Of a stretch of DNA of 64,000 bases, positions 9,530 to 19,809 are shown piece by piece. The position numbers and the translations under genes were made by a program. Under the pieces are notes generated by a model. That model saw only the letters and a program-made list of their open reading frames with translations. It searched no databases and was not told the DNA's origin. How positions within the stretch are numbered: position 1 is the stretch's first letter; each line of letters begins with the position of its first letter. Origin of the DNA: Listeria grandensis FSL F6-0971 (GTDB taxonomy: Bacteria > Bacillota > Bacilli > Lactobacillales > Listeriaceae); the NCBI RefSeq assembly GCF_000525835.1, contig NZ_AODD01000012.1, positions 62,001-126,000 on the forward strand. The letters run 5' to 3'.

Positions 9530-10189
9530 GTGACAACAGAAGCAGAAACAGTAAAGCCTGAGATTGGCGAGATGAAGGCGAATTTGACGAAGCGTAACTT
9601 GCAATATGTTCAGGAAGTGGAGAAGCATCTTCGTGAGGCTGGGCAATATGGTGAGGAGCAACAGGCAAATTTGATCTATGAAATGACGGAGAAAGTGCTT
9701 GAGAATCAGAAACAAGGTGTGACGGCGCGGAAATTATTTGACGTGACGCCTACAGAATATGTGAAAGCTTTGACGGTGAAAGCGGCGCCGACTGGTGAAG
9801 TTGCAGGGAAATGGTGGATTGCACTGGATGGCGGCTTGCTCGTACTTGGTGCGATGATGCTGATCAGTGGTGTGAGCGCGATTTTCCAAGGGCAAACGCT
9901 CGGTCTTGCCGTGCTATTCGTGACGTTTCTTGTCGGTGGTGGTGCGATGATGGTGTTGCGTAAATACGCTGGTGCCATGCGTCAAGGTGAAAAAGGTGGA
10001 ACGTGGAAGTATCTCTTGATCGCGATGGTTGTTATTGTTGTGTGGATGACGATTATGACGGTGGTGCAGGTGGTAGTTCCGGCGAAATGGAATGTTGCGT
10101 TAGAACCTTATCCGACGGTGATTGTTGGTGCAGCGCTGTTGGCATTACGTTTCTACTTGAAGAAAAAGAAAAATATCCCGAATTTATAA
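9530..10189 (+). CDS. DUF1129-like membrane protein
   Basis: The start is GTG 9530, eight bases after GGGAGG. A TATAAT at 9492-9497 offers a promoter -10 but no good -35 is seen. The 219-aa protein has a soluble helical N-terminal part of about 90 residues (TKRNLQYVQEVEKHLREAG, QANLIYEMTEKVLENQKQG) and then four membrane segments (LLVLGAMMLISGVSAIF, GLAVLFVTFLVGGGAMMVL, YLLIAMVVIVVWMTIMTVV, YPTVIVGAALLALRFYL), ending in KKKKN. This layout fits DUF1129 proteins, of unknown function. A terminator hairpin follows. Confidence 0.75.
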   Translation: MTTEAETVKPEIGEMKANLTKRNLQYVQEVEKHLREAGQYGEEQQANLIYEMTEKVLENQKQGVTARKLFDVTPTEYVKALTVKAAPTGEVAGKWWIALDGGLLVLGAMMLISGVSAIFQGQTLGLAVLFVTFLVGGGAMMVLRKYAGAMRQGEKGGTWKYLLIAMVVIVVWMTIMTVVQVVVPAKWNVALEPYPTVIVGAALLALRFYLKKKKNIPNL

Positions 10190-10199
10190 ATGATAATGT

Positions 10200-10231
10200 G
10201 ATGCTGTTTCTTAATAGGAGCAGCATCTTTT
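10200..10231 (+). terminator. Terminator after the DUF1129-like gene
   Basis: A GATGCTG/CAGCATC stem with a 14-base loop is followed by TTTT. It is short but well placed. Confidence 0.6.
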
Positions 10232-10247
10232 AATAGAAAGGATGATT

Positions 10248-10865
10248 ATGATGGTAGAAAAATTGAAGATTTTTAATTTGGAGCATCAGCAGATTGGGAC
10301 GGCGAGTCGGGATGATGTGCATCATAAGGGCTTGTGGCATGAGACGTTTCATTGTTGGTTTGTGTCGGAGGACTTGACGCGGATTTTTATTCAGTATCGG
10401 AGTGAGCAGAAGCGGGACTTTGCGGGGCTGTATGATATTACGGCAGCGGGGCATTTGACGGAGGATGAGACGGTGCTGGATGGGATTCGTGAGGTGAAGG
10501 AGGAGCTTGGTGTTGAGGTGGCGGCGAATGAGCTGGTTTCGCTCGGCGTGATTGATACGAGTTATGTTTCACCGGGGTTTGTGGATCGCGAGTTTTGCCA
10601 TGTGTTTTTGTATAGGTTTGCGGGAAATTTAGCGGATTTCAGGTTGCAGGAAGAAGAGGTTGGCGGAATGGTGACGGCTGATCTGCAGGCATTTCGGGCT
10701 TTCTTTAAAGGGGAATCGGACGGGCTTCGTGTGGAGGGCTTTAAGTTGTGCGACGCAGGGATTGAGATCGTGAATGAGGTGCTTGGCATGCGCCAGTTTA
10801 CGCTGGAGGAGAATAATTATTACGGGAAATTAGTAAGCGCGATGGAGTTGCGGGGAATATTATAG
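10248..10865 (+). CDS. NUDIX hydrolase
   Basis: The 205-aa protein has a Nudix-type box, GHLTEDETVLDGIREVKEEL then GV, around residues 65-86. As I count it, the spacing between the first glutamate and the RE pair is one residue shorter than the canonical box, while the metal-binding RE...EE core is intact. It would hydrolyse a nucleoside-diphosphate-linked substrate in the cytoplasm; the substrate cannot be predicted. The N-terminal sequence LKIFNLEHQQIGTASRDDVHHKGLWHETFHCWFV resembles the IPP-isomerase-like subgroup of Nudix proteins. The start (10242, 10248 or 10251) is uncertain by three codons; GAAAGG at 10236 favours 10248 or 10251. Confidence 0.88.
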   Translation: MMVEKLKIFNLEHQQIGTASRDDVHHKGLWHETFHCWFVSEDLTRIFIQYRSEQKRDFAGLYDITAAGHLTEDETVLDGIREVKEELGVEVAANELVSLGVIDTSYVSPGFVDREFCHVFLYRFAGNLADFRLQEEEVGGMVTADLQAFRAFFKGESDGLRVEGFKLCDAGIEIVNEVLGMRQFTLEENNYYGKLVSAMELRGIL

Positions 10866-10879
10866 AGGATGCGAAAAAT

Positions 10880-10893
10880 ATTTCCCGGGAAAT
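10880..10893. promoter_or_regulatory. Noc-binding site (NBS), exact palindrome
   Basis: ATTTCCCGGGAAAT is identical to the 14-bp site recognised by Noc, the ParB-related nucleoid-occlusion protein of Bacillus and relatives. It lies between the NUDIX and RpiR genes. Confidence 0.82.
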
Positions 10894-10966
10894 AACGGCT
10901 AGCTTTTCATTTTGGAATATGACATAATGAAGTCGTGAAACCTTTAGTTGAAAGGGTGAGTAGTGA

Positions 10967-11695
10967 ATGTTTCCTTATGAGATAGTCAGTAAGTTTACTG
11001 AAACAGAGTTGCATTTGTACAGATACATAATGGATAATTCTGAAAAAGTGATGTACATGCGGGTTCGCGAGTTGGCGGATGAAACGCATGTCTCGGCGGC
11101 ATCGATTGTTCGTTTTACGAGGAAACTTGGGTACGATGGCTTTTCGGAGTTTAAGGTACAGTTGAAGCAGGCATCCAAGGAGAAGGGCAAGAAGAAGACG
11201 GCGGATACGATTGAAGTTTTGGAGGAGTTTTTCGAGCGGACGTTGCGTCGGGATTATGATGTGAGTTTGGATAAGGCTGTAGATATTATTGATGACGCGC
11301 AACTTGTCGTATTTGTAGGAATCGGGACATCGGGTATTTTGGCGGAGTATGGGTCGCGCTTTTTCTCGAATTTGCAGAAGCGGACGTTTTATATTAAGGA
11401 CCCGTTTTATCCGAACGCGGCGCAGCAGTTTGATAATGCGGTGATGGTCATTTTGTCGGTTTCTGGGGAGACGCCGCAGGTTATTTTGCAGGCGCAGAAC
11501 ATGAAGCAGTACGGAAGCAAGATTATCAGCATTACGAATTCTAGCAAAAATACGCTCGCAGGGCTTTCGGATATTAATATTCCTTATTTTGTGACGCAGG
11601 AAATGATTCATGAGACGAATATTACGACGCAGATTCCGGTTTTATTTTTGCTTGAGGCGATGGCGAAGAAAACGTATAATAGGCATCAAATATAA
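10967..11695 (+). CDS. RpiR/MurR-family transcriptional regulator (HTH + SIS)
   Basis: The 242-aa protein has an N-terminal RpiR-type helix-turn-helix (residues 1-75; VRELADETHVSAASIVRFTRKLG) and a C-terminal SIS sugar-phosphate-binding domain (residues 100-230; VVFVGIGTSGILAEYGSRFF and VMVILSVSGETPQVI). Such proteins sense phosphosugars and control neighbouring sugar genes. Here the neighbours are a convergent operon for a 6-phospho-beta-glucosidase, PTS IIC and ROK kinase, which is the likely target. AAAGGGTGAG precedes the ATG. A shared terminator separates it from that operon. Confidence 0.9.
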   Translation: MFPYEIVSKFTETELHLYRYIMDNSEKVMYMRVRELADETHVSAASIVRFTRKLGYDGFSEFKVQLKQASKEKGKKKTADTIEVLEEFFERTLRRDYDVSLDKAVDIIDDAQLVVFVGIGTSGILAEYGSRFFSNLQKRTFYIKDPFYPNAAQQFDNAVMVILSVSGETPQVILQAQNMKQYGSKIISITNSSKNTLAGLSDINIPYFVTQEMIHETNITTQIPVLFLLEAMAKKTYNRHQI

Positions 11696-11698
11696 AAT

Positions 11699-11740
11699 AA
11701 GGCGGAAAATTCCTAGTTTGGAGTTCTCCGCCTTATTTTT
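11699..11740. terminator. Bidirectional terminator between rpiR-type gene and ROK gene
   Basis: An AAGGCGGA/TCCGCCTT stem, with a plus-strand TATTTTT tail and an A-rich opposite flank, lies between the convergent stop codons. Confidence 0.88.
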
Positions 11741-12617
11741 AGATTTTTGTTAGGAGTAAATGATGATACGCCGCGCCGAGTAAGCCGGCTTGGTTTTTGT
11801 GTGAGACGAGTCCGAGTTCGGTGTCGCGAAGGCCGAAGAAGGCCATGTGGTGTTTGAGTTCGGCAAGGAATGTTGGCCGATCTGTGATGCCGCCACCGAT
11901 GAAGATGTGGCTCGGATCGAAGCAGTAAATCAGGTTGTATAAGCCGGTGCAAAGGCCTGTGTAGAAGTCGTGGATTAGTTTTTCCGCAATCGGGTCGTGA
12001 TTATCGTAAGCTGCGAAAATTTCTTCACCGGTGATTCCGTGTAGGTCTTTGCCTGTATGTGCCGCGTATTGGCGACGCAAAACAAGTAAGCTGGTGGTCT
12101 GATTCAAAGTGTACGTGCCGGGTTCGTAACTGCCGGGACGGTCACTGAAGAGGTAGCCGAATTCGCCAGCGCGGAATCGCGAGCCATTGTACAGTTTGCC
12201 ATCAATGAAAATGCCGCCGCCGATGCCAGTTCCGATTGTCATACAGAGAAAATTATCCAAGTCTTGCGCGCCGCCTAGCCATTTTTCGCATAAAGCAACG
12301 CAATTGGCGTCGTTTTCGACGGTGACGGGAAGTCCGGTTTTCTTTTCTAAGTATTCGCGGATGGGGAAGTTATCGAAAGCTCGAATCGCGCCACCCATCG
12401 TGATAAAGCCAGTTTTTGGATTGATGTAGCCGGGCGCGCTGATTGCAACGCCCGCTACATCGTGTTTTTTCGTGTAATCGGAAATCCCTGCTAATATCAG
12501 TTCGCCATCAAAATCAGGGATTGTTAATTTTTCGTGTTGGAGAATATCGCCTTCACTCGAAACAATGCCCATCTTTAAGGTTGTTCCGCCGATATCAAAT
12601 GCTGCAAGGTTTTTCAT
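11739..12617 (-). CDS. ROK-family sugar kinase (probable beta-glucoside kinase)
   Basis: The 292-aa product begins MKNLAAFDIGGTTLKMGI, containing the phosphate-binding DIGGT motif. It has the ROK catalytic segment VTVENDANCVALCE and the glycine-rich MTIGTGIGGGIFIDG, followed by GSRFRAGEFGYLF. The usual zinc-binding CxCGxxGC motif is not seen, as in BglK-type kinases that phosphorylate cellobiose or gentiobiose. ATG 12617 (AGGAG nine bases upstream) is preferred to the TTG at 12626. It is the third gene of the minus-strand beta-glucoside operon, 12 bases after the IIC stop codon. Confidence 0.88.
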   Translation of the reverse strand: MKNLAAFDIGGTTLKMGIVSSEGDILQHEKLTIPDFDGELILAGISDYTKKHDVAGVAISAPGYINPKTGFITMGGAIRAFDNFPIREYLEKKTGLPVTVENDANCVALCEKWLGGAQDLDNFLCMTIGTGIGGGIFIDGKLYNGSRFRAGEFGYLFSDRPGSYEPGTYTLNQTTSLLVLRRQYAAHTGKDLHGITGEEIFAAYDNHDPIAEKLIHDFYTGLCTGLYNLIYCFDPSHIFIGGGITDRPTFLAELKHHMAFFGLRDTELGLVSHKNQAGLLGAAYHHLLLTKI

Positions 12618-12629
12618 ATTTTTCAACTC

Positions 12630-13994
12630 CTATTTTTCGCCTGTAGCTGTTGCGGACTCGGTTGCGTTCGCATCCATTTGGGCATCGCTCGCTGCTACTT
12701 TATTCGAAACGAGCACGAATGGTAGGTAACAGATGGTAGCGACGGCCAAGCATAGCAATCCGACGAGTAGTGCTAGCCAATTTCCGCCGGTACCAAGGAA
12801 CGGAATCAGCGGGCCTGGTGTTGTCCAAGGCACTTGATACGCAACCGGTGGAATAATTTTGAAGTGAATGAAGAAGTAACCGATTAACGTGTTGATGGCT
12901 GGTACAAAGATGAACGGAATAACCATGATCGGATTCAGCACGATTGGAAGACCGAAAATAACGGGTTCGTTAATGTTGAAAAGCCCAGGCGCGATCGATA
13001 GTTTCGCGATATCGCGGTGATCGGCACGTTTGGAAGCGAAGAAAATCGCGATCAGAAGACCGAGCGTCATTCCAGAACCACCATAGTTCGCAAAAGCGTC
13101 ATTTAGACCTGCCCACGTTGTTGGGTAAGGCGCGCCCCACGCGGAACCGTGCTGTGCGACATAGTTTAAGTTTGCCAAGTTAGGCTCTGTGAAAATGGTA
13201 TCGCGGATTGCAGCAATCGTATTTGGACCGTGAATCCCAAGAACCCATAGTAAGTTGGAAATAAAGCCAAGTATTAGGACGGAATAAATATTCGTACCCA
13301 TATCTTTTAGCGGTGATTGAATAACTGTATAAACAAGGTCATGCAAGCCTTCTGGAGCGATTAACGTAATCAAATAGTTCAAAACAGAGAACAAGATCAT
13401 CACGAGAATAACTGGAATCAAAACTTTAAACGAACGAGAAACCGCGGGTGGCACTTGGGCTGGCATTTTGATGGTCAGTTTCGGTGCGCGTGCGAGACGG
13501 CTGAACACTTCCCCAGTAATAATACCGACGATGAGCGCTACGAAAAGCCCTTGAGCTCCTAAGAATTTTGTAGTCATGTAAGCTTGGTTATCGACAACAA
13601 GATACGGCGTGTAAATGATGAAAAACGAGCCGATTGCTGTCAAACCACATAAAAGATCATCTTGCTGGAAAAAGATAGCGAGATTTCGCGCTACTAAAAA
13701 TGTGATAAGAATGGCCATAATATTGGTGGAACCTTGCAAGACCGGCGCGAAAATAGCCTGAGCTTCTGCGAGATTCGGGAATATCTTACCTAAAAATAAG
13801 ATTTTAGCGATGAAACCGTCTGGACTAAGCACTGCGAAGTTGATTAAAAGGATAATCGACCCTGCCATGATTAAAGGAAAAACTAGAATAAATGCATCAC
13901 GAATGGCCGCAATGTGCCGTTGTGAATTCAATTTGTTGGCAACTGGTACAAGTGCTTTCTCCATACCGTGTTCGAATTTTGTCATTAAACTCAT
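12630..13994 (-). CDS. PTS lactose/cellobiose-family EIIC permease
   Basis: The start at 13994 (MSLMTKFEHGMEKALVPVAN) follows GGAGG; upstream in-frame codons to 14066 cross a hairpin and are not coding. The 454-aa protein has about ten membrane segments and the family features GIHGPNTIAAIRD and FNINEPVIFGLPIVLNP, the latter being the substrate-site NEP motif. It transports a beta-glucoside such as cellobiose and hands it to EIIB for phosphorylation. No EIIA or EIIB gene is nearby, so these must be encoded elsewhere. It lies between the phospho-beta-glucosidase and ROK genes, 114 bases after the former, with a cre-like site and hairpins in that gap. Confidence 0.93.
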   Translation of the reverse strand: MSLMTKFEHGMEKALVPVANKLNSQRHIAAIRDAFILVFPLIMAGSIILLINFAVLSPDGFIAKILFLGKIFPNLAEAQAIFAPVLQGSTNIMAILITFLVARNLAIFFQQDDLLCGLTAIGSFFIIYTPYLVVDNQAYMTTKFLGAQGLFVALIVGIITGEVFSRLARAPKLTIKMPAQVPPAVSRSFKVLIPVILVMILFSVLNYLITLIAPEGLHDLVYTVIQSPLKDMGTNIYSVLILGFISNLLWVLGIHGPNTIAAIRDTIFTEPNLANLNYVAQHGSAWGAPYPTTWAGLNDAFANYGGSGMTLGLLIAIFFASKRADHRDIAKLSIAPGLFNINEPVIFGLPIVLNPIMVIPFIFVPAINTLIGYFFIHFKIIPPVAYQVPWTTPGPLIPFLGTGGNWLALLVGLLCLAVATICYLPFVLVSNKVAASDAQMDANATESATATGEK

Positions 13995-14023
13995 AAAATG
14001 AACCTCCATTTTTGAAAAAGCGT

Positions 14024-14038
14024 TTGTTAACGCTTTCT
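14024..14038. promoter_or_regulatory. cre-like site with minus-strand hairpin before the PTS IIC gene
   Basis: TTGTTAACGCTTTCT matches the catabolite-responsive element with one mismatch. The same bases form an 8-bp minus-strand hairpin (AAAGCGTT/AACGCTTT, loop AACA) with a T-tail, so the element could instead be an intraoperonic attenuator. Confidence 0.5.
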
Positions 14039-14056
14039 TTTTAATTGCGATAAACC

Positions 14057-14095
14057 AAGTTTGCAAAACGCATTTGGGATACGTTTTGCAAACTT
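14057..14095. repeat. Perfect 14-bp inverted repeat between bgl and PTS IIC
   Basis: AAGTTTGCAAAACG and CGTTTTGCAAACTT are separated by 11 bases. There is no T-run directly after it on the minus strand, so it may be an RNA-processing or stability hairpin, or an operator. Confidence 0.7.
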
Positions 14096-14108
14096 GACTC
14101 CCTAACTC

Positions 14109-15572
<1,464 letters not shown>

Positions 15573-15608
15573 TTAGAAGACGTTTGACGCGCCGTCTATA
15601 TGATCTAA

Positions 15609-15623
15609 ATGTAAACGGTTTCG
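15609..15623. promoter_or_regulatory. cre-like site upstream of the beta-glucoside operon
   Basis: ATGTAAACGGTTTCG fits the WTGNAANCGNWNNCW consensus except for its last base. It lies 55-69 bases before the minus-strand bgl start, where a CcpA operator would be expected. Confidence 0.65.
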
Positions 15624-15828
15624 GTTGAAATGTAAATATGAATTGGTGAATTGGGTTGAAGTTTCAGCGGGTTGGAATATGTTTCAGGAATGAAACAGGG
15701 TGTTTCACTACTAGCGTTCAGGATTGAAAATCAAGCGTTTGGGACTAAAATGGTTTTTCGACTATTTTTTGTGCTAAAATTTGCATTAATATCGAAAGTG
15801 TCAATCTCAACTTGGGAGACTTTTAGTA

Positions 15829-15857
15829 TTTACAATAAGAACATACATTCTTATAAT
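15829..15857 (+). promoter_or_regulatory. Strong promoter of the toxin-island first gene
   Basis: TTTACA at 15829-15834, a 17-base spacer and a perfect TATAAT at 15852-15857. The transcript would carry a leader of about 220 bases before the gene at 16087. Confidence 0.8.
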
Positions 15858-15883
15858 GAATTAAGAGATTAAGAAAGGTGGTG

Positions 15884-16042
15884 ATGCCATTTTGGCTTGA
15901 TGGAAGTTTGGTATAGCAGGATTGAATAGATTTATAGTTAGAAAAGCATGAAAAAAATAATTTATTAGAAAAAAGTGAAAAAATGGCATTGAGTTCCAAG
16001 GATAAATATGTTACTTTAGAGTTTGGTGAAAATGTTCACTAA
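15884..16042 (+). other. Long leader with broken small reading frame
   Basis: Behind an AAAGGTGGTG ribosome-binding box an ATG at 15884 encodes only MPFWLDGSLV before a TAG. After more stops the same frame is open again and ends KSEKMALSSKDKYVTLEFGE then NVH at 16042. It may be a decayed short peptide gene of about 50 residues or a leader peptide; I cannot assign it. Nothing else is recognisable between the promoter and the gene at 16087. Confidence 0.3.
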
Positions 16043-16086
16043 AGAAAAATAGTATAAAAAATACAAAGAAGCAGAGGAGTTTTTAC

Positions 16087-19000
16087 ATGAAGACGTGGCT
16101 AAAAAAGGGACTATTAGTGTGGTTAGCATTTGCGTTGGTGATTTCAACATTACCGGCATTTGGACCACGCGCGGAGGAAATAAAGGGAGATATGGCACCA
16201 ACACTGAAAACGACGGCGGAAGCGAAGCCGGTAGAAGTTGTAGAAGAACGAACAGAAAATGAGATTGTGTACGATAATCAAGACGGGTCATTTACCAAAG
16301 AAATCTACATGGAACCGATTCACGTGAAGGAAGATGGCGAATGGGAGCCTATCTCTAATGATGTGACTAAAACGACTAAAATTATTGAACCAGAAAGAAC
16401 GGAAATTCAAGCAGCCTTTTTACCAACGATGGAACAAGGGAAATATAGTGTGTTCGGCGAAGGAAATCAAGCGGTAACATTCTCGCTTGTGTCAGCGTCA
16501 GGGGAAAATGGCACTATGGCTGTGCAAAAAGCAATAGCGAAAACAGAAGCAAATGAAATACGATATAGCAATGTTTTTCCCAAAATAGATTTGCGCAACT
16601 TAACGTTTAACACATCCGTCAAGGAGGACATTGTATTACATGAATATACAGGCTATAATATGTATACGTTCCAAGTAAACACGTTACTAGCTGTTAAAAA
16701 AATAGCAGATGGTTCCATTGTGTTTGAAGATACAACAGGCAATGTGCGTTATACATTGCCAAAACCAGTCATGACAGATTCCAAGATTCATCCAGATACA
16801 GGGAATGCGACAGAGTCAGATAATGTGGACTTTGAGTTAAAGAAAATGAATGACACCACCTATGAAATCATATTGACTGCAGATGAAGCTTGGTTAAAAG
16901 ATACGGATCGCGTGTATCCTATATACATTGATCCAAGCGTACAATTGAAAAAAGTAGTGGATGCTGGGATTTCTAGTGTCACGCCAACAACTAATTATTC
17001 AGGAAGCAAACTGTGGGATGCAGCTTTAAATCAATACGTGTTAAAAGTCGGACGTTATGACGATACAACAGGATTCAACTACGCGTATATCAAACCTGAG
17101 ACAAGCTCTTTGGCGAATGCAACGATCGAGTCCGCAATGTTTAAAGCGTACGCTGTTTGGCATCATTCATCGACAGCCAAAAATCCAGTGAAATTAGAAG
17201 AAGTCACAGGTGATTGGACAACAACAGGTGTGACCTGGAATAATCGGCCAACCACTTTTAATGTCGGTTCGGTCGATATTGGCCGAAATCAATGGGCGAG
17301 CTTTGATGTGACAAGTTCTGTCCGCGCATGGACAACTGGTGCCCGTCCAAACAAAGGCTTCATGATGCATACAGTTAACCAACAAGATCATTGGAAAAAG
17401 TTCACGGCGACGGAAACCGGTACGAATGTTCCTTATTTGGAAGTCACGTACACATATGATAAACCAGAAAAAGCAATGATTAAGACGGTATCAAACGGTG
17501 TTGGGACAGGTACTGGCGCTATGAACCTAACATGGGATAAGGTACCAGGAGCGACAGGCTACAAAGTCATTATCGGAAACGGTTATAACTACGAGCAGTT
17601 TGCGGTAGGCAATGTGACATCTTGGACGACAAAAGGCAAAGGGATTTTCCCGACGAAAGCGGAAATCGACAAGGGTCTGTACACATTCCACAAGGATGGT
17701 AAAGGAACAGAATTTGCGAATGATCCACGTGCACTGTATGAGAATGGTTTTAAAGCAGGGAGTACATTCGGACTTCGCAACCAAACTAAATATATAGTGC
17801 GTATTTTAGCTATTTACCCGGGCGGAGATGGTCCAACATCGGATATAACGGATGCGTACATGCCACCAGAAGCTACACCAGCAAAGCCAGAGAAGTCAAC
17901 TATCCAATCTTATTCAAGTGGTGCTGGAACCGAAACGGGATACATGGATATTTCTTGGCAAACGGTACCAGGCGCAGTTGATTATAAAATTGTCATTGGA
18001 AATGGTTATAATTATGAATACTTCAATACTGGAAATGTGACAAATTGGTCCACTAAGGGAAAGAAAATATTCCCAACACAAGAAGAGATAGATAATGGTC
18101 TGTATAAGTTTCATAAAGATGGTACAGGTGAAGAGTTTGCAAATGATCCTCGAGCACTGTATGAGAATGGTTATCAAGCAGGAAGTACGTTTGGACTACG
18201 AGACCAAGAAAAATACATCGTACGTATATTAGCAGTTTATCCATGGGGAGATGGTCCAACATCTGACATTACTAATTCGTATATGCCACTTGCGACCCCT
18301 GTTCCACCGACTGGGGAAGCATATGCTAATTCTAAAGGCACAAATAGTGGTTATGTTACCTTAACTTGGGATGAAGTAGAGGGTGCAGACGGATATAAGG
18401 TTACTATTTTTGACGGAAAGAAGAATGTTTATTTTGATGCAGGAGAGGCTCTTTCTTGGACAACGAAAGGTGTAGGTATTTGGCCTACACAACAAGCAGT
18501 TGAAAATGGTAGTTGGGATATACGAACAGATGGAACGGGAGTAGAATTAGCTCAAGATCCATCGCAAGTCTATAAAAATTCCAATGGGGCTTATGGGGAA
18601 CGTAAAAATTATTGGTTCCGAGTACAAGCTTATACAGCGAATGGGTCTCGAGCAGATAGTCAAATATCGGATGTGTTTAGACCGATAATTCCAGAAGAGC
18701 AGGTATTGTCAGAGTACTCGAGCATGGATGAAATAGAAGAATTTATACTGGTTCATTTGAAGCAACAAGGAGTACAAGCTGAAGTTGGAACGGAAGAATA
18801 CATGCAATTTGTACTCAAGCAATTAGAAAGTGATGCAGATGCATACTTAGCACAAAGAGAAGACTATGTATATGTATGTGCATATTTGACACAATACGTA
18901 GAAGAAAAGAAAATGAAAATAGAAACAGAGGAAAATTACTCTGAATTAATTGATCCTGATATCGAGCAACAAAGAGAACAGGACATGAACGCTGCTAAGA

Positions 19001-19800
19001 TGGAAGAAAATCAAAAAATTAGTCCATTCTCGTTAGTAGAGGAAGGCCCTATTGAAAATAACGGATTAGATGAATCAGCTTCTATGGAGTCAGTTATTGA
19101 AAAATATGCAGAGTATGATAAGCAAATTTCAGATGCTAAAGATGCTGAGCTAGAGGCTTACTTGGATGAACGTGATGAATTATTTCCTGATGGAGCACCT
19201 GTTGTAAGGGCAAGTATTTCAGGAATTCAACACGTTAAACAAAAGCATAACCACTGGTGTGGTCCTGCTAATCTAACACAAGCACTAAGCTTTCATGCAT
19301 CAAAAATAAGGTACAGTTACAATACTACTAAAGGACAAGATAATTTTGGGCAACTTATGGGGTATAACAAGAAAATTGGACAAACTACATCTGCCCAAAT
19401 GGCAAAACAAATGAACATGAATAAAAAATTCTTTAAATTTACAAGTACACCATACGTTACAGCTACAATCAAAGAATTTGGATCGGGTGCTGCCAATAAA
19501 ATTCGAACTCGTTTAGATGGAGTTTTAGCCAAGAAAAGTAACGCACCGATGGTTCTAGTACATCAGCTTTATTTGAGTACGTATCCAAAAGAAACTGATG
19601 GACGATATGGTCACTATCTAACTGTGGGTGCTGTACAAAAATATGGGAGTCAATACCAAGCACGAATATATAATACTGATCGCAATCGTTACATGGTTAG
19701 TTGGGAAAACATTGGAACGGGTACAGGGCAAAATAATACATTAACAAAAGCGATGTATCAGAAAAATTTAAGTAGTTCCAATCCCGTTTTTGTTTACTAA
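16087..19800 (+). CDS. Secreted WapA-like shell with C-terminal C39/papain-like peptidase
   Basis: The 1237-aa protein begins with a signal peptide (KKGLLVWLAFALVISTLPAF). Residues 60-290 and a DNRLRE-like domain (about 293-457; TPTTNYSGSKLWDAALNQYV, NKGFMMHT) form a WapA-type N-terminal shell. Three fibronectin III-like repeats follow (459-595, 600-735, 738-871; each with GTGxM.LTWD..PGA.GYKV and ENGF..GSTFGLRNQ.KY), then an acidic helical linker to about 1040. The end is a C39-like cysteine peptidase domain: Cys1058 in NHWCGPANLTQALSFH, His1176 in YGHYLTVGAVQ and Asp1198 in YNTDRNR form the expected triad. No YD repeats or LPXTG motif. The start has GCAGAGGAG upstream. A membrane-anchored partner gene begins nine bases after its stop, as an immunity gene would. 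It may be a contact-dependent proteolytic toxin or a plain exoprotease. Confidence 0.88.
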   Translation: MKTWLKKGLLVWLAFALVISTLPAFGPRAEEIKGDMAPTLKTTAEAKPVEVVEERTENEIVYDNQDGSFTKEIYMEPIHVKEDGEWEPISNDVTKTTKIIEPERTEIQAAFLPTMEQGKYSVFGEGNQAVTFSLVSASGENGTMAVQKAIAKTEANEIRYSNVFPKIDLRNLTFNTSVKEDIVLHEYTGYNMYTFQVNTLLAVKKIADGSIVFEDTTGNVRYTLPKPVMTDSKIHPDTGNATESDNVDFELKKMNDTTYEIILTADEAWLKDTDRVYPIYIDPSVQLKKVVDAGISSVTPTTNYSGSKLWDAALNQYVLKVGRYDDTTGFNYAYIKPETSSLANATIESAMFKAYAVWHHSSTAKNPVKLEEVTGDWTTTGVTWNNRPTTFNVGSVDIGRNQWASFDVTSSVRAWTTGARPNKGFMMHTVNQQDHWKKFTATETGTNVPYLEVTYTYDKPEKAMIKTVSNGVGTGTGAMNLTWDKVPGATGYKVIIGNGYNYEQFAVGNVTSWTTKGKGIFPTKAEIDKGLYTFHKDGKGTEFANDPRALYENGFKAGSTFGLRNQTKYIVRILAIYPGGDGPTSDITDAYMPPEATPAKPEKSTIQSYSSGAGTETGYMDISWQTVPGAVDYKIVIGNGYNYEYFNTGNVTNWSTKGKKIFPTQEEIDNGLYKFHKDGTGEEFANDPRALYENGYQAGSTFGLRDQEKYIVRILAVYPWGDGPTSDITNSYMPLATPVPPTGEAYANSKGTNSGYVTLTWDEVEGADGYKVTIFDGKKNVYFDAGEALSWTTKGVGIWPTQQAVENGSWDIRTDGTGVELAQDPSQVYKNSNGAYGERKNYWFRVQAYTANGSRADSQISDVFRPIIPEEQVLSEYSSMDEIEEFILVHLKQQGVQAEVGTEEYMQFVLKQLESDADAYLAQREDYVYVCAYLTQYVEEKKMKIETEENYSELIDPDIEQQREQDMNAAKMEENQKISPFSLVEEGPIENNGLDESASMESVIEKYAEYDKQISDAKDAELEAYLDERDELFPDGAPVVRASISGIQHVKQKHNHWCGPANLTQALSFHASKIRYSYNTTKGQDNFGQLMGYNKKIGQTTSAQMAKQMNMNKKFFKFTSTPYVTATIKEFGSGAANKIRTRLDGVLAKKSNAPMVLVHQLYLSTYPKETDGRYGHYLTVGAVQKYGSQYQARIYNTDRNRYMVSWENIGTGTGQNNTLTKAMYQKNLSSSNPVFVY

Positions 19801-19809
19801 GGAGAAGCA

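Noticed and set aside
15672-15872. 66-codon ORF before the toxin island
   Set aside because: It spans a clear promoter (15829-15857), has no ribosome binding site and unlikely composition.
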